The notes beneath the pieces are model-generated. The model was not told the DNA's origin. It did not search any database and was given only the letters and a program-made list of their open reading frames with translations. From Pseudomonadota bacterium (GTDB taxonomy: Bacteria > Pseudomonadota > Gammaproteobacteria > Burkholderiales > Thiobacillaceae): a DNA stretch of 64,000 nt. The position numbers were made by a program, and so were the translations under genes. Below, one piece after another: positions 43,205 to 51,782 of this stretch; positions within the stretch are counted from its first letter, which is position 1, and each line of letters starts with the position of its first letter. The DNA lies in assembly GCA_021802555.1 (NCBI GenBank), contig JAJZRU010000010.1, positions 1 through 64,000 on the forward strand. The letters are read 5' to 3'.

Positions 43205-44149
43205 GTGAGCGACGCGCGCCTGCCCCCTGCCATCCTGCTCATGGGACCGACCGCGTCGGGCAAGACGGCGGCGGCCGTTCACCTGGCCTCGGTTCTGCCG
43301 GTGGACATCATCAGCGTGGACTCCGCGCAGATTTACCGCGGCATGGATATCGGCACCGCCAAGCCGGACGCGGCCACGCTCGCACAGGCTCCGCATGCGC
43401 TCATCGACATCCTGGACCCGACCGAGCGCTACTCGGCCGCCCGCTTCCGCGCCGATGCGTTGGCGCTCATGGCCGCGAGCGGCGCACGCGGGCGCATCCC
43501 CCTGCTGGTGGGCGGCACCATGCTTTATTTCCGCGCGCTGCTGGAGGGCTTGAGCGATCTGCCCGGCGCCGATGCGCAGCTGCGTGCGCAACTGGAGCGC
43601 GAAGCCTCGACGCTGGGCTGGCCGGCGCTGCACGCGCGGCTGGCTCGCATCGATCCGGAACTGGCCTCGCGCCTGGCGCCCACCGATGCGCAGCGCATCC
43701 AGCGCGCGCTGGAGATACATGCCCTGACCGGCGTGCCGCCGTCGCAGCGCCGGGTGGGAGGCGAGCGGCCGCCCTATGATTTTCTGTTGCTGGGCCTCGT
43801 TCCTGCGCGCCGCGAAATGTTGCACGAGCGCATCGCCCGGCGCTTCGAAGCCATGCTTGACGCCGGGCTGGTGGATGAGCTGGTGCGGCTGCGGGCACGC
43901 TACGAACTGCACGCTGAACTGCCGGCCATGCGCTGCGTGGGCTACCGGCAGGCCTGGCAGCATCTGGCGGGAGATTACGGCCGCGCCGAACTGCGCGATC
44001 GCGGCATCTACGCCACGCGCCAGCTGGCCAAGCGCCAGCTCACCTGGCTCAGGAGCATGGCCGGGGTGACCGTGCTGGACTGCCTGGCGCAAGATCTTGT
44101 GTCAGCCGTCGAGCTTGCCGTGCGGCGTGGGCTGGACGGACGCTGCTGA
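43205..44149 (+). CDS. miaA: tRNA dimethylallyltransferase
   Basis: MiaA adds an isopentenyl group to A37 of tRNAs that read UNN codons. The 314-aa protein starts at a GTG and has the P-loop [45 protein letters not shown] and the C-terminal [13 protein letters not shown] and [13 protein letters not shown]. All are standard. It overlaps the convergent xseA gene by 48 bp at its 3' end. Confidence 0.95.
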   Translation: MSDARLPPAILLMGPTASGKTAAAVHLASVLPVDIISVDSAQIYRGMDIGTAKPDAATLAQAPHALIDILDPTERYSAARFRADALALMAASGARGRIPLLVGGTMLYFRALLEGLSDLPGADAQLRAQLEREASTLGWPALHARLARIDPELASRLAPTDAQRIQRALEIHALTGVPPSQRRVGGERPPYDFLLLGLVPARREMLHERIARRFEAMLDAGLVDELVRLRARYELHAELPAMRCVGYRQAWQHLAGDYGRAELRDRGIYATRQLAKRQLTWLRSMAGVTVLDCLAQDLVSAVELAVRRGLDGRC

Positions 44150-45490
44150 ATCCACTCGGGTGATGCGCGCTTGCGCCTGGCCCCGCGCCAGGGTCAGCGA
44201 GACTTCGGCGCCGAGCGCGAGGCGCTCGGCCGCGCGCACGACCTGGCCGTTCGCGTCGCGCACGATGGCATAGCCGCGCGCCAGAACCTGGTGCGGATGC
44301 AGCTGGCGCAGGCTGCGCTCCAGGGCGGCGAGATGCTGGTTCTGAAAAGTGTTTTGCTTGCGCCAGGCCAGCGTCAGGCGTTGCGCCAGCAAGACCAGGC
44401 GTTGGCGCGATGCCGCGGCATCGGGGGCTCGCCGCCGCAGGCGGCCGCGCAGTTCGGCCAGGCGCCGCGCCTCGTGCGCCAGCGCCGCGTCTCCCGCGCG
44501 CAGCAGGCGCCGGGCGAGCGCGCGCAGCTCTTGCCGGCGCAAGCGCAGACGCACGCTGGGCAGCAGCAGACGATGCGCGAGCTGATCGAAGCGCTGCCCG
44601 CACAGCGCCTGCGCGTGGCTCATATTGCGCGCGAGGCGCCGCGCCAGCAGGGTGAGGCGGTGCGCGAGCTGCGCGCGGTCCGGGCTTGCCAGTTCCGCCG
44701 CCGCGGTGGGTGTGGGCGCGCGCAGGTCGGCGGCGAAATCCGCCAGGGTGAAATCGGTTTCGTGGCCGACGCCGCTTACCACCGGCAGGGGGCTGGCGGC
44801 GATGGCGCGCACCAGGGCTTCGTCGTTGAAGGCCCACAAATCCTCCAGACTGCCGCCGCCGCGCACCAGCAGCAGGACATCGCATTCCCCGCGTCGGCCG
44901 GCTTCGCGCACGGCGGCGGTCAGTGCGGCGGCGGCGCTTGGGCCTTGCACCGGGGCCGGGTAGAGGATGACCTGCGTGGAGGGCATGCGCCGCTTGAGTG
45001 CGCTCAGCACGTCGCGCAAGGCGGCCGCCGCGGGCGAGGTGATCACCCCCACCGTGCGCGGATGGGTCGGCAGGGGGCGCTTGCGCGCGGCATCGAACAA
45101 CCCTTCCGCCTGCAGCTTGGCGCGCAATTTCTCATAGGCCTCGTACAGCACGCCCAGGCCGGCCGGGCGCAGCAGTTCGACCTGCAACTGGAACTCGCCG
45201 CGCGGCTCATACAGCGTCGCTTGCGCGCGCACCTCGACCTGTTGGCCATTGGTCGGCGCCGTCTCAACGAACTGGTTGCGGCCGCGGAACATGGCGCAGC
45301 GCACTTGTGCGGCATCGTCCTTGAGCGAAAAGTACCAGTGCCCCGAGGGGGCGCGGGTGAAGTTGGAAATCTCCCCGGCCACCCACAGCATGGGCAGGCC
45401 CTCCAGGGTGCGCCGCGCCAGCCGGTTGAGGTCGGCGACACGGAGTACGGTTTCCGGCGGAGGGGTGAGCATGGTCAGGAACGATGACAT
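44102..45490 (-). CDS. xseA: exodeoxyribonuclease VII large subunit
   Basis: The 462-aa protein has an N-terminal OB-fold ([30 protein letters not shown] region) and the catalytic domain with [33 protein letters not shown] and [28 protein letters not shown]. It digests single-stranded DNA together with XseB, which is not in the window. The start chosen is the ATG at 45490; MLTPPPETV seven codons later is an alternative. The long coiled-coil region of XseA is present and Arg/Ala-rich. Confidence 0.94.
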   Translation of the reverse strand: MSSFLTMLTPPPETVLRVADLNRLARRTLEGLPMLWVAGEISNFTRAPSGHWYFSLKDDAAQVRCAMFRGRNQFVETAPTNGQQVEVRAQATLYEPRGEFQLQVELLRPAGLGVLYEAYEKLRAKLQAEGLFDAARKRPLPTHPRTVGVITSPAAAALRDVLSALKRRMPSTQVILYPAPVQGPSAAAALTAAVREAGRRGECDVLLLVRGGGSLEDLWAFNDEALVRAIAASPLPVVSGVGHETDFTLADFAADLRAPTPTAAAELASPDRAQLAHRLTLLARRLARNMSHAQALCGQRFDQLAHRLLLPSVRLRLRRQELRALARRLLRAGDAALAHEARRLAELRGRLRRRAPDAAASRQRLVLLAQRLTLAWRKQNTFQNQHLAALERSLRQLHPHQVLARGYAIVRDANGQVVRAAERLALGAEVSLTLARGQAQARITRVDSAASVQPTPHGKLDG

Positions 45491-45561
45491 TTTTTTGATG
45501 CGGGAATGAGCAATGTCGGGCTTGCCGCCAGGGTGCCCGCGTCCCGGGGTTGGGCACAGGA

Positions 45562-45570
45562 TTATCCACA
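45562..45570 (+). promoter_or_regulatory. perfect DnaA-box sequence TTATCCACA
   Basis: TTATCCACA matches the high-affinity DnaA box exactly and lies about 72 bp upstream of xseA, in non-coding DNA. It is single, so not an origin. It could let DnaA affect xseA, or be chance. Confidence 0.35.
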
Positions 45571-45824
45571 GTTTTTGTGGAAAAGTGCCAGGAAGGTTGC
45601 GGTGTTTATGTGTTACCTTGGCACGAGCGGCATTCGACGCGGCGGCCGGGGGCACCCACAGCAGCGATACCCGCATCGTTCGCCAGCGCCGGGGTCGACG
45701 GCCGCCGGCGGCATCCTGCGCGAGGAATTTCACTCGGAAGCTTTCACGCGCAGCGGCGGCACGCCGCTGATGGCGCATCTGGGCCAACCTGTCGGCGCGG
45801 ACATTGGGCCTCTAGGTTGAATGC

Positions 45825-45953
45825 ATGTTTGCGGGCGAGCCCATCGACGAACCCGTCGCCGGCTGGGGTTCCTTCGTCATGAACGGCGAGGACGAGATCC
45901 GGCAGGCGATCGCGGATTTCGACAGCGGACGCTTCGGGCAGATCGCTCCCTGA
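45825..45953 (+). pseudogene. 3' remnant of a pirin-family gene
   Basis: The 42 codons MFAGEPIDEPVAGWGSFVMN to SGRFGQIAP match the end of pirin proteins (typically AGEPIGEPV, then GPFVMNT and an FxxGRFG end). An in-frame TAG lies four codons upstream and the cupin domain is missing, so only the tail of the gene is left. It could be translated as a tiny peptide, but this is unlikely. Confidence 0.65.
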
Positions 45954-46073
45954 GACGTTCCTGACCAGGCCGGGCTGCGGCGCCGTGACGTGATGCGACG
46001 TGCGCACCGCTTCCCTTGCCGAAGCGCCGCGGCCAAGCTAAAGTCTCGCTCATTTCCGCAGCACGGAGCACAC

Positions 46074-46679
46074 ATGCTAGCGCTCATCGAGGCCGCCGGC
46101 TGGCCCATCTGGCCGCTTATACTCGCGTCTATCCTATCGGTGGCCATCATCCTCGAACGGCTGTATTCGCTGCGCGGCGCGCTGGTCACTCCGGCCGGCC
46201 TGCTGGAGCAGATCATGACCGAATACCGCGGCCGCGGCGTTTCCGCCGAACTGCTCACCAAACTCACCGCCGGTTCGCCGCTCGGGCGCATCCTCGCCGC
46301 GGGCCTGCGCAACCTGGGCAGCAGCCGCGAGATCATGAAGGAGTCGATCGAGGAATCCGGCCGTGCCGTGACCCACGAACTGGAACGCTTCCTGCCCTCG
46401 CTGGGCACCATCGCCACGGTCGCGCCGCTCCTGGGGCTGCTGGGCACGGTCATCGGCATGGTGGAGATCTTCGGCTCGCAGACGCCCACGGGCAACAACC
46501 CCGCGGTGCTCGCCCACGGTATTTCGGTGGCCTTGTACAACACCGCCTTCGGATTGATCGTCGCCATACCTTCGATGATCTTTTATCGCTTCTTTCGCGC
46601 CCGCGTGGATGATCTGGTGGTGGAGATGGAGCAGCAGGCCGTGAAGCTGGTGGAAATCGTGCATGGGGAGCGCGGATGA
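46074..46679 (+). CDS. exbB: ExbB/TolQ-family proton-channel protein
   Basis: A 201-aa inner-membrane protein with three membrane helices: residues about 8-28 (WPIWPLILASILSVAIILE), about 105-127 (LGTIATVAPLLGLLGTVIGMV) and about 148-170. The GTVIGM and LYNTAFGLIVAIP stretches are the MotA/TolQ/ExbB signature. With ExbD it uses the proton gradient to energise TonB-dependent import. CGGAG precedes the ATG. The stop overlaps exbD as ATGA. Confidence 0.9.
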   Translation: MLALIEAAGWPIWPLILASILSVAIILERLYSLRGALVTPAGLLEQIMTEYRGRGVSAELLTKLTAGSPLGRILAAGLRNLGSSREIMKESIEESGRAVTHELERFLPSLGTIATVAPLLGLLGTVIGMVEIFGSQTPTGNNPAVLAHGISVALYNTAFGLIVAIPSMIFYRFFRARVDDLVVEMEQQAVKLVEIVHGERG

Positions 46680-47092
46680 ATTTCCAGCGCGGCCGCGGGC
46701 GCGAAACGCCGGAAATCAACCTGATCCCGCTCATCGACGTACTGCTGGTGATCCTGATCTTTCTCATGGTCACCACCACCTACGCGCGCTACTCGGAACT
46801 CAAGATCAATCTCCCCACGGCGGCGACCCAGCCCAGCCAGCAGAAACCCGACCAGATCCGCGTCGGCGTGACCCAGAGCGGTCGGTACGAGATCGACGGC
46901 ACACCCTTGGGCGGCGCCACGGTGGCGGCCCTGAACTCCGGCCTTGCGCAAGCGGCCAAGGGCAAGAATGACCCCATCGTGGTGATCGATGCCGATGCGC
47001 TCGCCACTCAGCAGTCGGTGGTCAATGTCATGGTGGCGGCGCAGCAGGTGGGTCTGGATCGCATCAGCTTTGCCACCCAGAACGCCCAGTGA
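46676..47092 (+). CDS. exbD: ExbD/TolR-family protein
   Basis: A 138-aa protein with one N-terminal membrane helix after EINLIPLIDVLLVILIFLMV; the Asp in LIDVLL is the proton-carrying residue of the family. A periplasmic TolR-like domain follows (IVVIDADALATQQSVVNVM). Coupled to exbB. In Betaproteobacteria exbB-exbD commonly precede lpxK in the lipid A/Kdo cluster, as here. No tonB is present. Confidence 0.92.
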   Translation: MNFQRGRGRETPEINLIPLIDVLLVILIFLMVTTTYARYSELKINLPTAATQPSQQKPDQIRVGVTQSGRYEIDGTPLGGATVAALNSGLAQAAKGKNDPIVVIDADALATQQSVVNVMVAAQQVGLDRISFATQNAQ

Positions 47093-47108
47093 GGGGAGCG
47101 CCGGCGCG

Positions 47109-48212
47109 GTGGCGCGCCTATATCCCCCCGGGGACTCTTTCGGCGCCCATCTTCCCGCGCTTTGGTGGCACGGCCTGACGGACCGCCTGACTGGCCGCGC
47201 CAGCCGCCGCGTGGCGCGCTGGGGCCATTTGCGGCCCGTGGGCGAACGCGGCAAGGTCATCTGGCTGCGCTGCGGCGACGACCCCTGGCAGTTGCGCCTG
47301 GCGGTCGACCTTACCCGGGCGCTGCGCGCCAAGCGTCATGACATACGCCTGGTGCTGAGCTATGAGGCCGAATATCCCGAGTTGCTGAAACCGCTCGACG
47401 ATTGCCGCAACACCGGCTGGGGCTATTCGCCCTGCGATCATCCGCGCGCCCTGCGCCGGGCCTGGGCGCGCCTGCGTCCCTATGGCATCCTGCAAGTCGG
47501 TGCCGGCGCGCGCGGGCACTGGCAGGCACGCCTGGCGGCCGAGCCCAGGGTGCTGTGGATCGATTGCCCGGAAGCCATCCCCGGCCAACGCCGTTATCCC
47601 GCAAACGAGGCGCAGACGGCGGGCTGCGCCGATTGCGCGCCGGTGGCCGATCTGCTCACGCGCCTGATCGATGCCCAGGTCGATCCCCGGTTCCGCAGCG
47701 CAGTGCTGGGCGCGCGCACGGCGGAGTTGTGGTGGATGCACGCGCCGCCGCCCGAGCTTTTGACCGGCTGGCGCGAACTGTTTCCCGACGATGTGCTGTT
47801 CGTGAGCGGAGCCGCGCCCGCTGCCTACGCCCTGCGCCTCTCGGCCTGGGATCGCACTGCCTTGCCCGCCGGTGCCGTGGTGTGGGCGGACGAAACCCGT
47901 TGGTGGCCTGCCCTGGCGGCCTCGGCGCGCGCCATCTATCTCGGCGCCGCGGAGCGGCCTCTGCTGTGGCAGGCCATGGCGGGCGGGGCCCCTGTGGCGG
48001 TCGCTCCCGGCAGTCGGCTGCCGCGCGCCGATTTGGCGGACTTGGTGCCCGCTCCGGCGGCCGCGCCGCTGTTGCAGGCCTGGCGCGCCTACGCCGCCGA
48101 CGCCGCGCCATGCCGCGCCGCGGGCGACCGCCTGCGGCGGCGCTTCTGGCAAGAGCGCAGGGATGCCGAAGCCGTGGGAGAGGAATTGCTCGAACGGGTG
48201 TTCAATTGGTAG
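47109..48212 (+). CDS. Kdo-transferase-like glycosyltransferase (divergent WaaA relative)
   Basis: A 367-aa protein from a GTG at 47109 behind GAGGGGAG. The N-terminal half resembles the Glycos_transf_N domain of WaaA (LRLAVDLTRALRAKRHDIRLVLSYE, followed by RPYGILQVGAG). The C-terminal half has a GT-B-like layout (IYLGAAERPLLWQAMAGGAPV, then PGSRLPRADLADLV). It is shorter than WaaA (about 425 aa), and the WaaA SVGE motif is replaced by LRCGDDPWQ. Its place between exbD and lpxK ties it to lipid A/LPS synthesis. The exact donor and acceptor are unknown. Confidence 0.6.
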   Translation: MARLYPPGDSFGAHLPALWWHGLTDRLTGRASRRVARWGHLRPVGERGKVIWLRCGDDPWQLRLAVDLTRALRAKRHDIRLVLSYEAEYPELLKPLDDCRNTGWGYSPCDHPRALRRAWARLRPYGILQVGAGARGHWQARLAAEPRVLWIDCPEAIPGQRRYPANEAQTAGCADCAPVADLLTRLIDAQVDPRFRSAVLGARTAELWWMHAPPPELLTGWRELFPDDVLFVSGAAPAAYALRLSAWDRTALPAGAVVWADETRWWPALAASARAIYLGAAERPLLWQAMAGGAPVAVAPGSRLPRADLADLVPAPAAAPLLQAWRAYAADAAPCRAAGDRLRRRFWQERRDAEAVGEELLERVFNW

Positions 48213-49243
48213 GCGCACCGGCGTTCTGGCAGCGGCGTGCTTGGCGTGCGCGCCTGCTGCTGCCGCTGGGTGGTCTGTTCTGGCTCGTCGCCGGATTGCG
48301 CCGGATGGCTTATCGAAGGGGTTGGCTGCGTTCCCGGCGCGTGGGTGTGCCGGTGGTGGTGGTGGGCAACCTCGGCGCCGGCGGCGCGGGCAAGACGCCC
48401 GTGGTGCTGCGCCTCATCGACGACCTGCGGCGGGAGGGGCGCCATCCCGGTGTGATCAGTCGCGGCTATGGGGGGCGTCTGCACGGCGTCACACAGCTGG
48501 TGGCTGCAGACAGCGACCCGGCGGTGGTCGGCGACGAGCCGCTGCTGATCGCCCAGGCGGCCGCCTGCCCGGTCGCCGTGGGCCGGGACCGCGTGGCCGC
48601 GGCGCGTCTGCTGCGCGAGCGCCATCCCGAAGTCGACGTCATCGTCAGCGATGATGGGCTGCAACACTACCGCCTGGCGCGCGATATCGAAATCGTCGTG
48701 GTCAACGGCGAGATGGGCTTCGGCAATGGCTGGCCGCTGCCGGCCGGGCCGTTGCGCGAGCCCGTGGCGCGGCTGAAACAGGCAGACGCCGTGGCCGTCG
48801 TGCGCCGTGCCGGCGTGCCGGCGCTGCGCGTGGATCATGCGCGCGTGTTCGAAGTTACGCCCCGGCCCGGGCAGCTCTATGCGTTGACCAGTCCGCACAC
48901 TCCGGTGGCGGCGGCCGCGCTGCCGCGCGAAATCCTGGCCGTGGCCGGCATCGCCCGGCCGCAACAATTTTTCCGCACTCTGGCGGAACTGGGCTTTGCA
49001 GTACGGGAGCGCGCCTTCCCGGACCACCACGTCTACCGACCGGAGGACCTGGAAAGCGGTCTCCCAGTCGTGATGACGGAAAAGGACGCGGTAAAATGCT
49101 TGGCCTATGCCCGGCCCGAGTGGTATGCCTTGGAATGGCGGGTGGAGGAAAACGCGGCGCTGCGTGCCTGGCTGGTAGAGGCACTCGATGCGCTGGTGGC
49201 GCGCAAGGAGAAGAATCATGGTATTGGCTGCACCGCTGCCTGA
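48206..49243 (+). CDS. lpxK: tetraacyldisaccharide 4'-kinase
   Basis: LpxK phosphorylates the 4' position of lipid A disaccharide at the inner membrane. The product (345 aa) has a membrane-associating N-terminus (LLLPLGGLFWLVAGLRRM), the P-loop VVGNLGAGGAGKTPVV, GVISRGYGG and VIVSDDGLQHYRLARDIEIVV. The best start is TTG at 48206, overlapping the previous stop; no ATG or GTG lies in a suitable place. The gene overlaps the downstream cyclase start by 26 bp. Confidence 0.92.
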   Translation: MVGAPAFWQRRAWRARLLLPLGGLFWLVAGLRRMAYRRGWLRSRRVGVPVVVVGNLGAGGAGKTPVVLRLIDDLRREGRHPGVISRGYGGRLHGVTQLVAADSDPAVVGDEPLLIAQAAACPVAVGRDRVAAARLLRERHPEVDVIVSDDGLQHYRLARDIEIVVVNGEMGFGNGWPLPAGPLREPVARLKQADAVAVVRRAGVPALRVDHARVFEVTPRPGQLYALTSPHTPVAAAALPREILAVAGIARPQQFFRTLAELGFAVRERAFPDHHVYRPEDLESGLPVVMTEKDAVKCLAYARPEWYALEWRVEENAALRAWLVEALDALVARKEKNHGIGCTAA

Positions 49244-50288
49244 GCGGCGTCGGGAGGACCGGCACGCACTGGATGGCCTCGCAGACGGATTCTGGATGCC
49301 GGAGGCGGCAGAAATCGTCGTGCAGTTTCTCACGCGTTATCTGTTTTTTGTCCTCGCCGTGCTGTTTTTCGTCACGGCGCAGGGCTTTCGTCCCGTGCTG
49401 CTGCCCTTGGACGGCATGCTTTCCGTGCTGGCGGTCTATGCGCTGCTGAACACCGTCCTGTTTTATTTCGCCCTGCGGCGCGTCACACCGACGTTGCTGC
49501 GCCTGGCCATGTTCATGGACATGGCGCTCGTCACCCTCTGCCTGATCCATGATCCTTACCCGAACCCGCCTTCCGCCTTGGCCTACCTCATGGTGATCTT
49601 CGGCAACGGCATGCGTTATGGCATGCGCCTGTTCGCCGAGTCCATCGCCGTGGCCCTGGTGCTGGGCGGTGCCGCGCTGGCCGTGCGTTACCGCACGGGT
49701 GGCTTCGGGCTGGGTCCGGGTGACGTCTTCTTCGGCATCTTCTGGTTCACCCTGGTGGTCTACGCCTACCGCCTCATGGGCCGCGTCGACGCGCAAAGGA
49801 CGCTGCTCGATCGGCGCAGTTGCCAAGACAGCCTGACCGGTGTGCTCAACCGCCATGGCTTGATGCGGGCGGCTCGGGAGATGTTCCGGCGCGACGAGCC
49901 TCTGGACGTGATTTTTGCTGATCTCAATGAATTCAAACGCGTCAATGACCGGCACGGCCATGGCACAGGCGACCGTGTGCTGACCGAATTTGCCGCCCTC
50001 CTGAAAGCGGAAACCGGCAGTGCTTGCGTGGGACGCTGGGGGGGCGACGAGTTTGTCGCCATCGTGCCGGCGCAGGGCGAGGCGGCCGGCAAGCAGTTGC
50101 GTCAGCGCATTGCCAACGCGCTCGCGCGCTGGGCACAGGCCCAGGACTTGCCGGTTTCCGTCTGCCTGGGCACCAGCCACTACCCCCATGATGGCCGCGA
50201 CCTGGATACCCTGTTGTCAGTGGCCGATCTGTGCATGTATCGTGAAAAGAGTCAGGCCAGGCCCGTTGGTCTGGCATCCGCCATTTAA
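49218..50288 (+). CDS. membrane diguanylate cyclase (GGDEF)
   Basis: A 356-aa protein from the ATG at 49218 (GGAGA upstream). Five to six hydrophobic segments fill residues about 35-185, a predicted membrane sensor without a named domain. The GGDEF domain follows: [31 protein letters not shown] and an intact active site [10 protein letters not shown]. The inhibitory RxxD site normally five residues before GGDEF is absent ([10 protein letters not shown]), so product inhibition at that site is not expected. It overlaps lpxK and lies inside the lpxK-trm112-kdsB run. Confidence 0.9.
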   Translation: MVLAAPLPERRREDRHALDGLADGFWMPEAAEIVVQFLTRYLFFVLAVLFFVTAQGFRPVLLPLDGMLSVLAVYALLNTVLFYFALRRVTPTLLRLAMFMDMALVTLCLIHDPYPNPPSALAYLMVIFGNGMRYGMRLFAESIAVALVLGGAALAVRYRTGGFGLGPGDVFFGIFWFTLVVYAYRLMGRVDAQRTLLDRRSCQDSLTGVLNRHGLMRAAREMFRRDEPLDVIFADLNEFKRVNDRHGHGTGDRVLTEFAALLKAETGSACVGRWGGDEFVAIVPAQGEAAGKQLRQRIANALARWAQAQDLPVSVCLGTSHYPHDGRDLDTLLSVADLCMYREKSQARPVGLASAI

Positions 50289-50301
50289 CCGTTGCCCTGA
50301 C

Positions 50302-50484
50302 ATGGACGCCAAACTGCTCGATATCCTCGTCTGCCCCATCTGCAAGGGCCCGCTCGTCTACCGCCGCGAAGCCAAGGAGCTGATCTGCAAGCCCTGCCGC
50401 CTGGCTTACCCGATCCGCGACGACATTCCCGTCATGCTGCCGGAAGAGGCGCGCGCCCTGGACCCCTTGGAAGAAGTGGAATAA
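50302..50484 (+). CDS. Trm112-family zinc-ribbon protein
   Basis: A 60-aa protein with the typical pattern [42 protein letters not shown]. Four cysteines (CPIC and CKPC) bind zinc. In eukaryotes and archaea Trm112 activates methyltransferases; in Proteobacteria the gene (ycaR) sits between lpxK and kdsB and its role is unsettled. 4 bp separate it from kdsB. Confidence 0.9.
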   Translation: MDAKLLDILVCPICKGPLVYRREAKELICKPCRLAYPIRDDIPVMLPEEARALDPLEEVE

Positions 50485-50488
50485 GGCG

Positions 50489-51247
50489 GTGCGCTTCCAG
50501 GCCGTGATTCCAGCGCGCTATGCTTCCACGCGCCTGCCGGGCAAGCCGCTGGCCGATATCGCGGGCCGGCCCATGGTCTTGTGGGCGGCGCAGCGCGCGC
50601 GCGAGGCCGGCGCCGCGCGCGTCATCGTCGCCGCGGACGATGCGCGCATCGTCGACTGCGCCCAGGTGGCCGGATTCGAGGCCCTGCTCACCAGCCCGGC
50701 GCATGCTTCCGGCACCGAACGGCTCGCCGAAGTGGCTGAGCGCATGGACTGGGAGGAGGACGAGATCGTCGTCAACGTGCAGGGCGACGAACCGCTCATC
50801 CCGGCCGAACTGATACGCCAGGCCGCCCTGGGCCTGGTACTCAAATCCGACGCTGCCATTGCCACCCTGGCGCATGCCCTGCACGGCGAGGAGGAGTTCC
50901 GCAACCCCAATGTGGTGAAAGTGGTGACGGACGCCGAAGGTTACGCGCTGTATTTCTCGCGTGCCCCCATCCCCTGGCCGCGTGACGCCTTCGCCGCCGG
51001 GGAGTCCCTGCCGGAAGGGCTGCCGGTGCTGCGCCACATCGGCCTGTACGCTTATCGTGCGGGTTTTCTGCGTGCCTATGCGGCGCTGGCGGCTGCGCCC
51101 ATGGAGCGTTTCGAAATGCTGGAACAGCTGCGCGCCTTGTGGCACGGCTATCGCATCGCGGTGCAGGAGGCGGCGGCCTTGCCGGCCCCGGGCGTCGATA
51201 CGCCGGAGGATTTGGTGCGCGTGCGCGGCCTGTTGCAGACAGGCTAA
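50489..51247 (+). CDS. kdsB: 3-deoxy-manno-octulosonate cytidylyltransferase
   Basis: KdsB activates Kdo to CMP-Kdo for the LPS inner core. The 252-aa protein begins at a GTG ([20 protein letters not shown]) with the nucleotide-binding signature, followed by [38 protein letters not shown] and [14 protein letters not shown]. All family landmarks are intact. It converges on the Hyf-like cluster, whose last gene ends 5 bp away, leaving no room for a separate terminator. adk, the usual next gene, is 7.6 kb further. Confidence 0.95.
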   Translation: MRFQAVIPARYASTRLPGKPLADIAGRPMVLWAAQRAREAGAARVIVAADDARIVDCAQVAGFEALLTSPAHASGTERLAEVAERMDWEEDEIVVNVQGDEPLIPAELIRQAALGLVLKSDAAIATLAHALHGEEEFRNPNVVKVVTDAEGYALYFSRAPIPWPRDAFAAGESLPEGLPVLRHIGLYAYRAGFLRAYAALAAAPMERFEMLEQLRALWHGYRIAVQEAAALPAPGVDTPEDLVRVRGLLQTG

Positions 51248-51251
51248 GAGC

Positions 51252-51782
51252 TCACGGCTCCACCTGCCCGGTTTTCAGCCGCCCCACTGCCGCGAGGATG
51301 CCGCGCAGCAGGTCCAGCGGCTCGGGCGGACAGCCCGGCACCCAGGCATCCACCGGTAGCAAGCCGGCCAAGCCGCCGCGGCAGGCGTAACCGGCGCCAA
51401 AAATGCCGCCATCCTTGGCGCAGGCTCCCGCGGCCACGACCAGGCGGGGCCGCGGCATGGCTTCGTAGGTGCGCAGCAGAGCCTGTTCCATGTTGCGCGT
51501 CACCGGCCCCGTGACCAGCAGAAGATCGGCGTGGCGGGGGCTGGCGACGAATTTGATGCCCAGGGCTTCAACGTTGTAATACGGATTATCGAGGGCATGA
51601 ATCTCCAGCTCGCAGCCGTTGCACGAGCCGGCATCGAGCTCGCGTATGGCCACCGCGCGGCCCAATATGCCCAGCAGCTCCGCGCCGATGCGCCGGGCCT
51701 CGGCCTCGATGGCGCCGGTGTCTTGCGGCGCGGGTTCGCTCAGGTTGCCGCTGCGGGCGATCAGCTTGATGACGTTCCACAT
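51252..51782 (-). CDS. hyfI: HyfI/HycG-like small subunit (4Fe-4S protein, NuoB family)
   Basis: A 176-aa protein from the ATG at 51782, coupled to the large-subunit gene by ATGA. Four cysteines sit where the N2 [4Fe-4S] cluster of complex I and group 4 hydrogenases is bound: Cys54 and Cys57 (AGSCNGCELE), Cys121 (GACAKDGG) and Cys151 (VPGCPPEP). The electron-transfer cluster is thus preserved although the partner large subunit lacks the nickel site. It should form the peripheral arm with the HyfG-like protein. Last gene of the cluster. Confidence 0.9.
   Translation of the reverse strand: MWNVIKLIARSGNLSEPAPQDTGAIEAEARRIGAELLGILGRAVAIRELDAGSCNGCELEIHALDNPYYNVEALGIKFVASPRHADLLLVTGPVTRNMEQALLRTYEAMPRPRLVVAAGACAKDGGIFGAGYACRGGLAGLLPVDAWVPGCPPEPLDLLRGILAAVGRLKTGQVEP

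Larger units (their letters stand above)
45491..46073. other. 583-bp gap between xseA and exbB
   Basis: No intact gene. It holds a perfect DnaA-box word (45562-45570), a short GC-rich stretch with no recognisable coding content, and the 3' relic of a pirin gene (45825-45953). Divergent promoters for xseA and exbB must lie here; I see no strong consensus. Confidence 0.5.

Noticed and set aside
45506-45820. 104-codon plus-strand ORF upstream of exbB
   Set aside because: Arg/Gly/Pro-rich with no similarity to known folds and no ribosome site; treated as non-coding.
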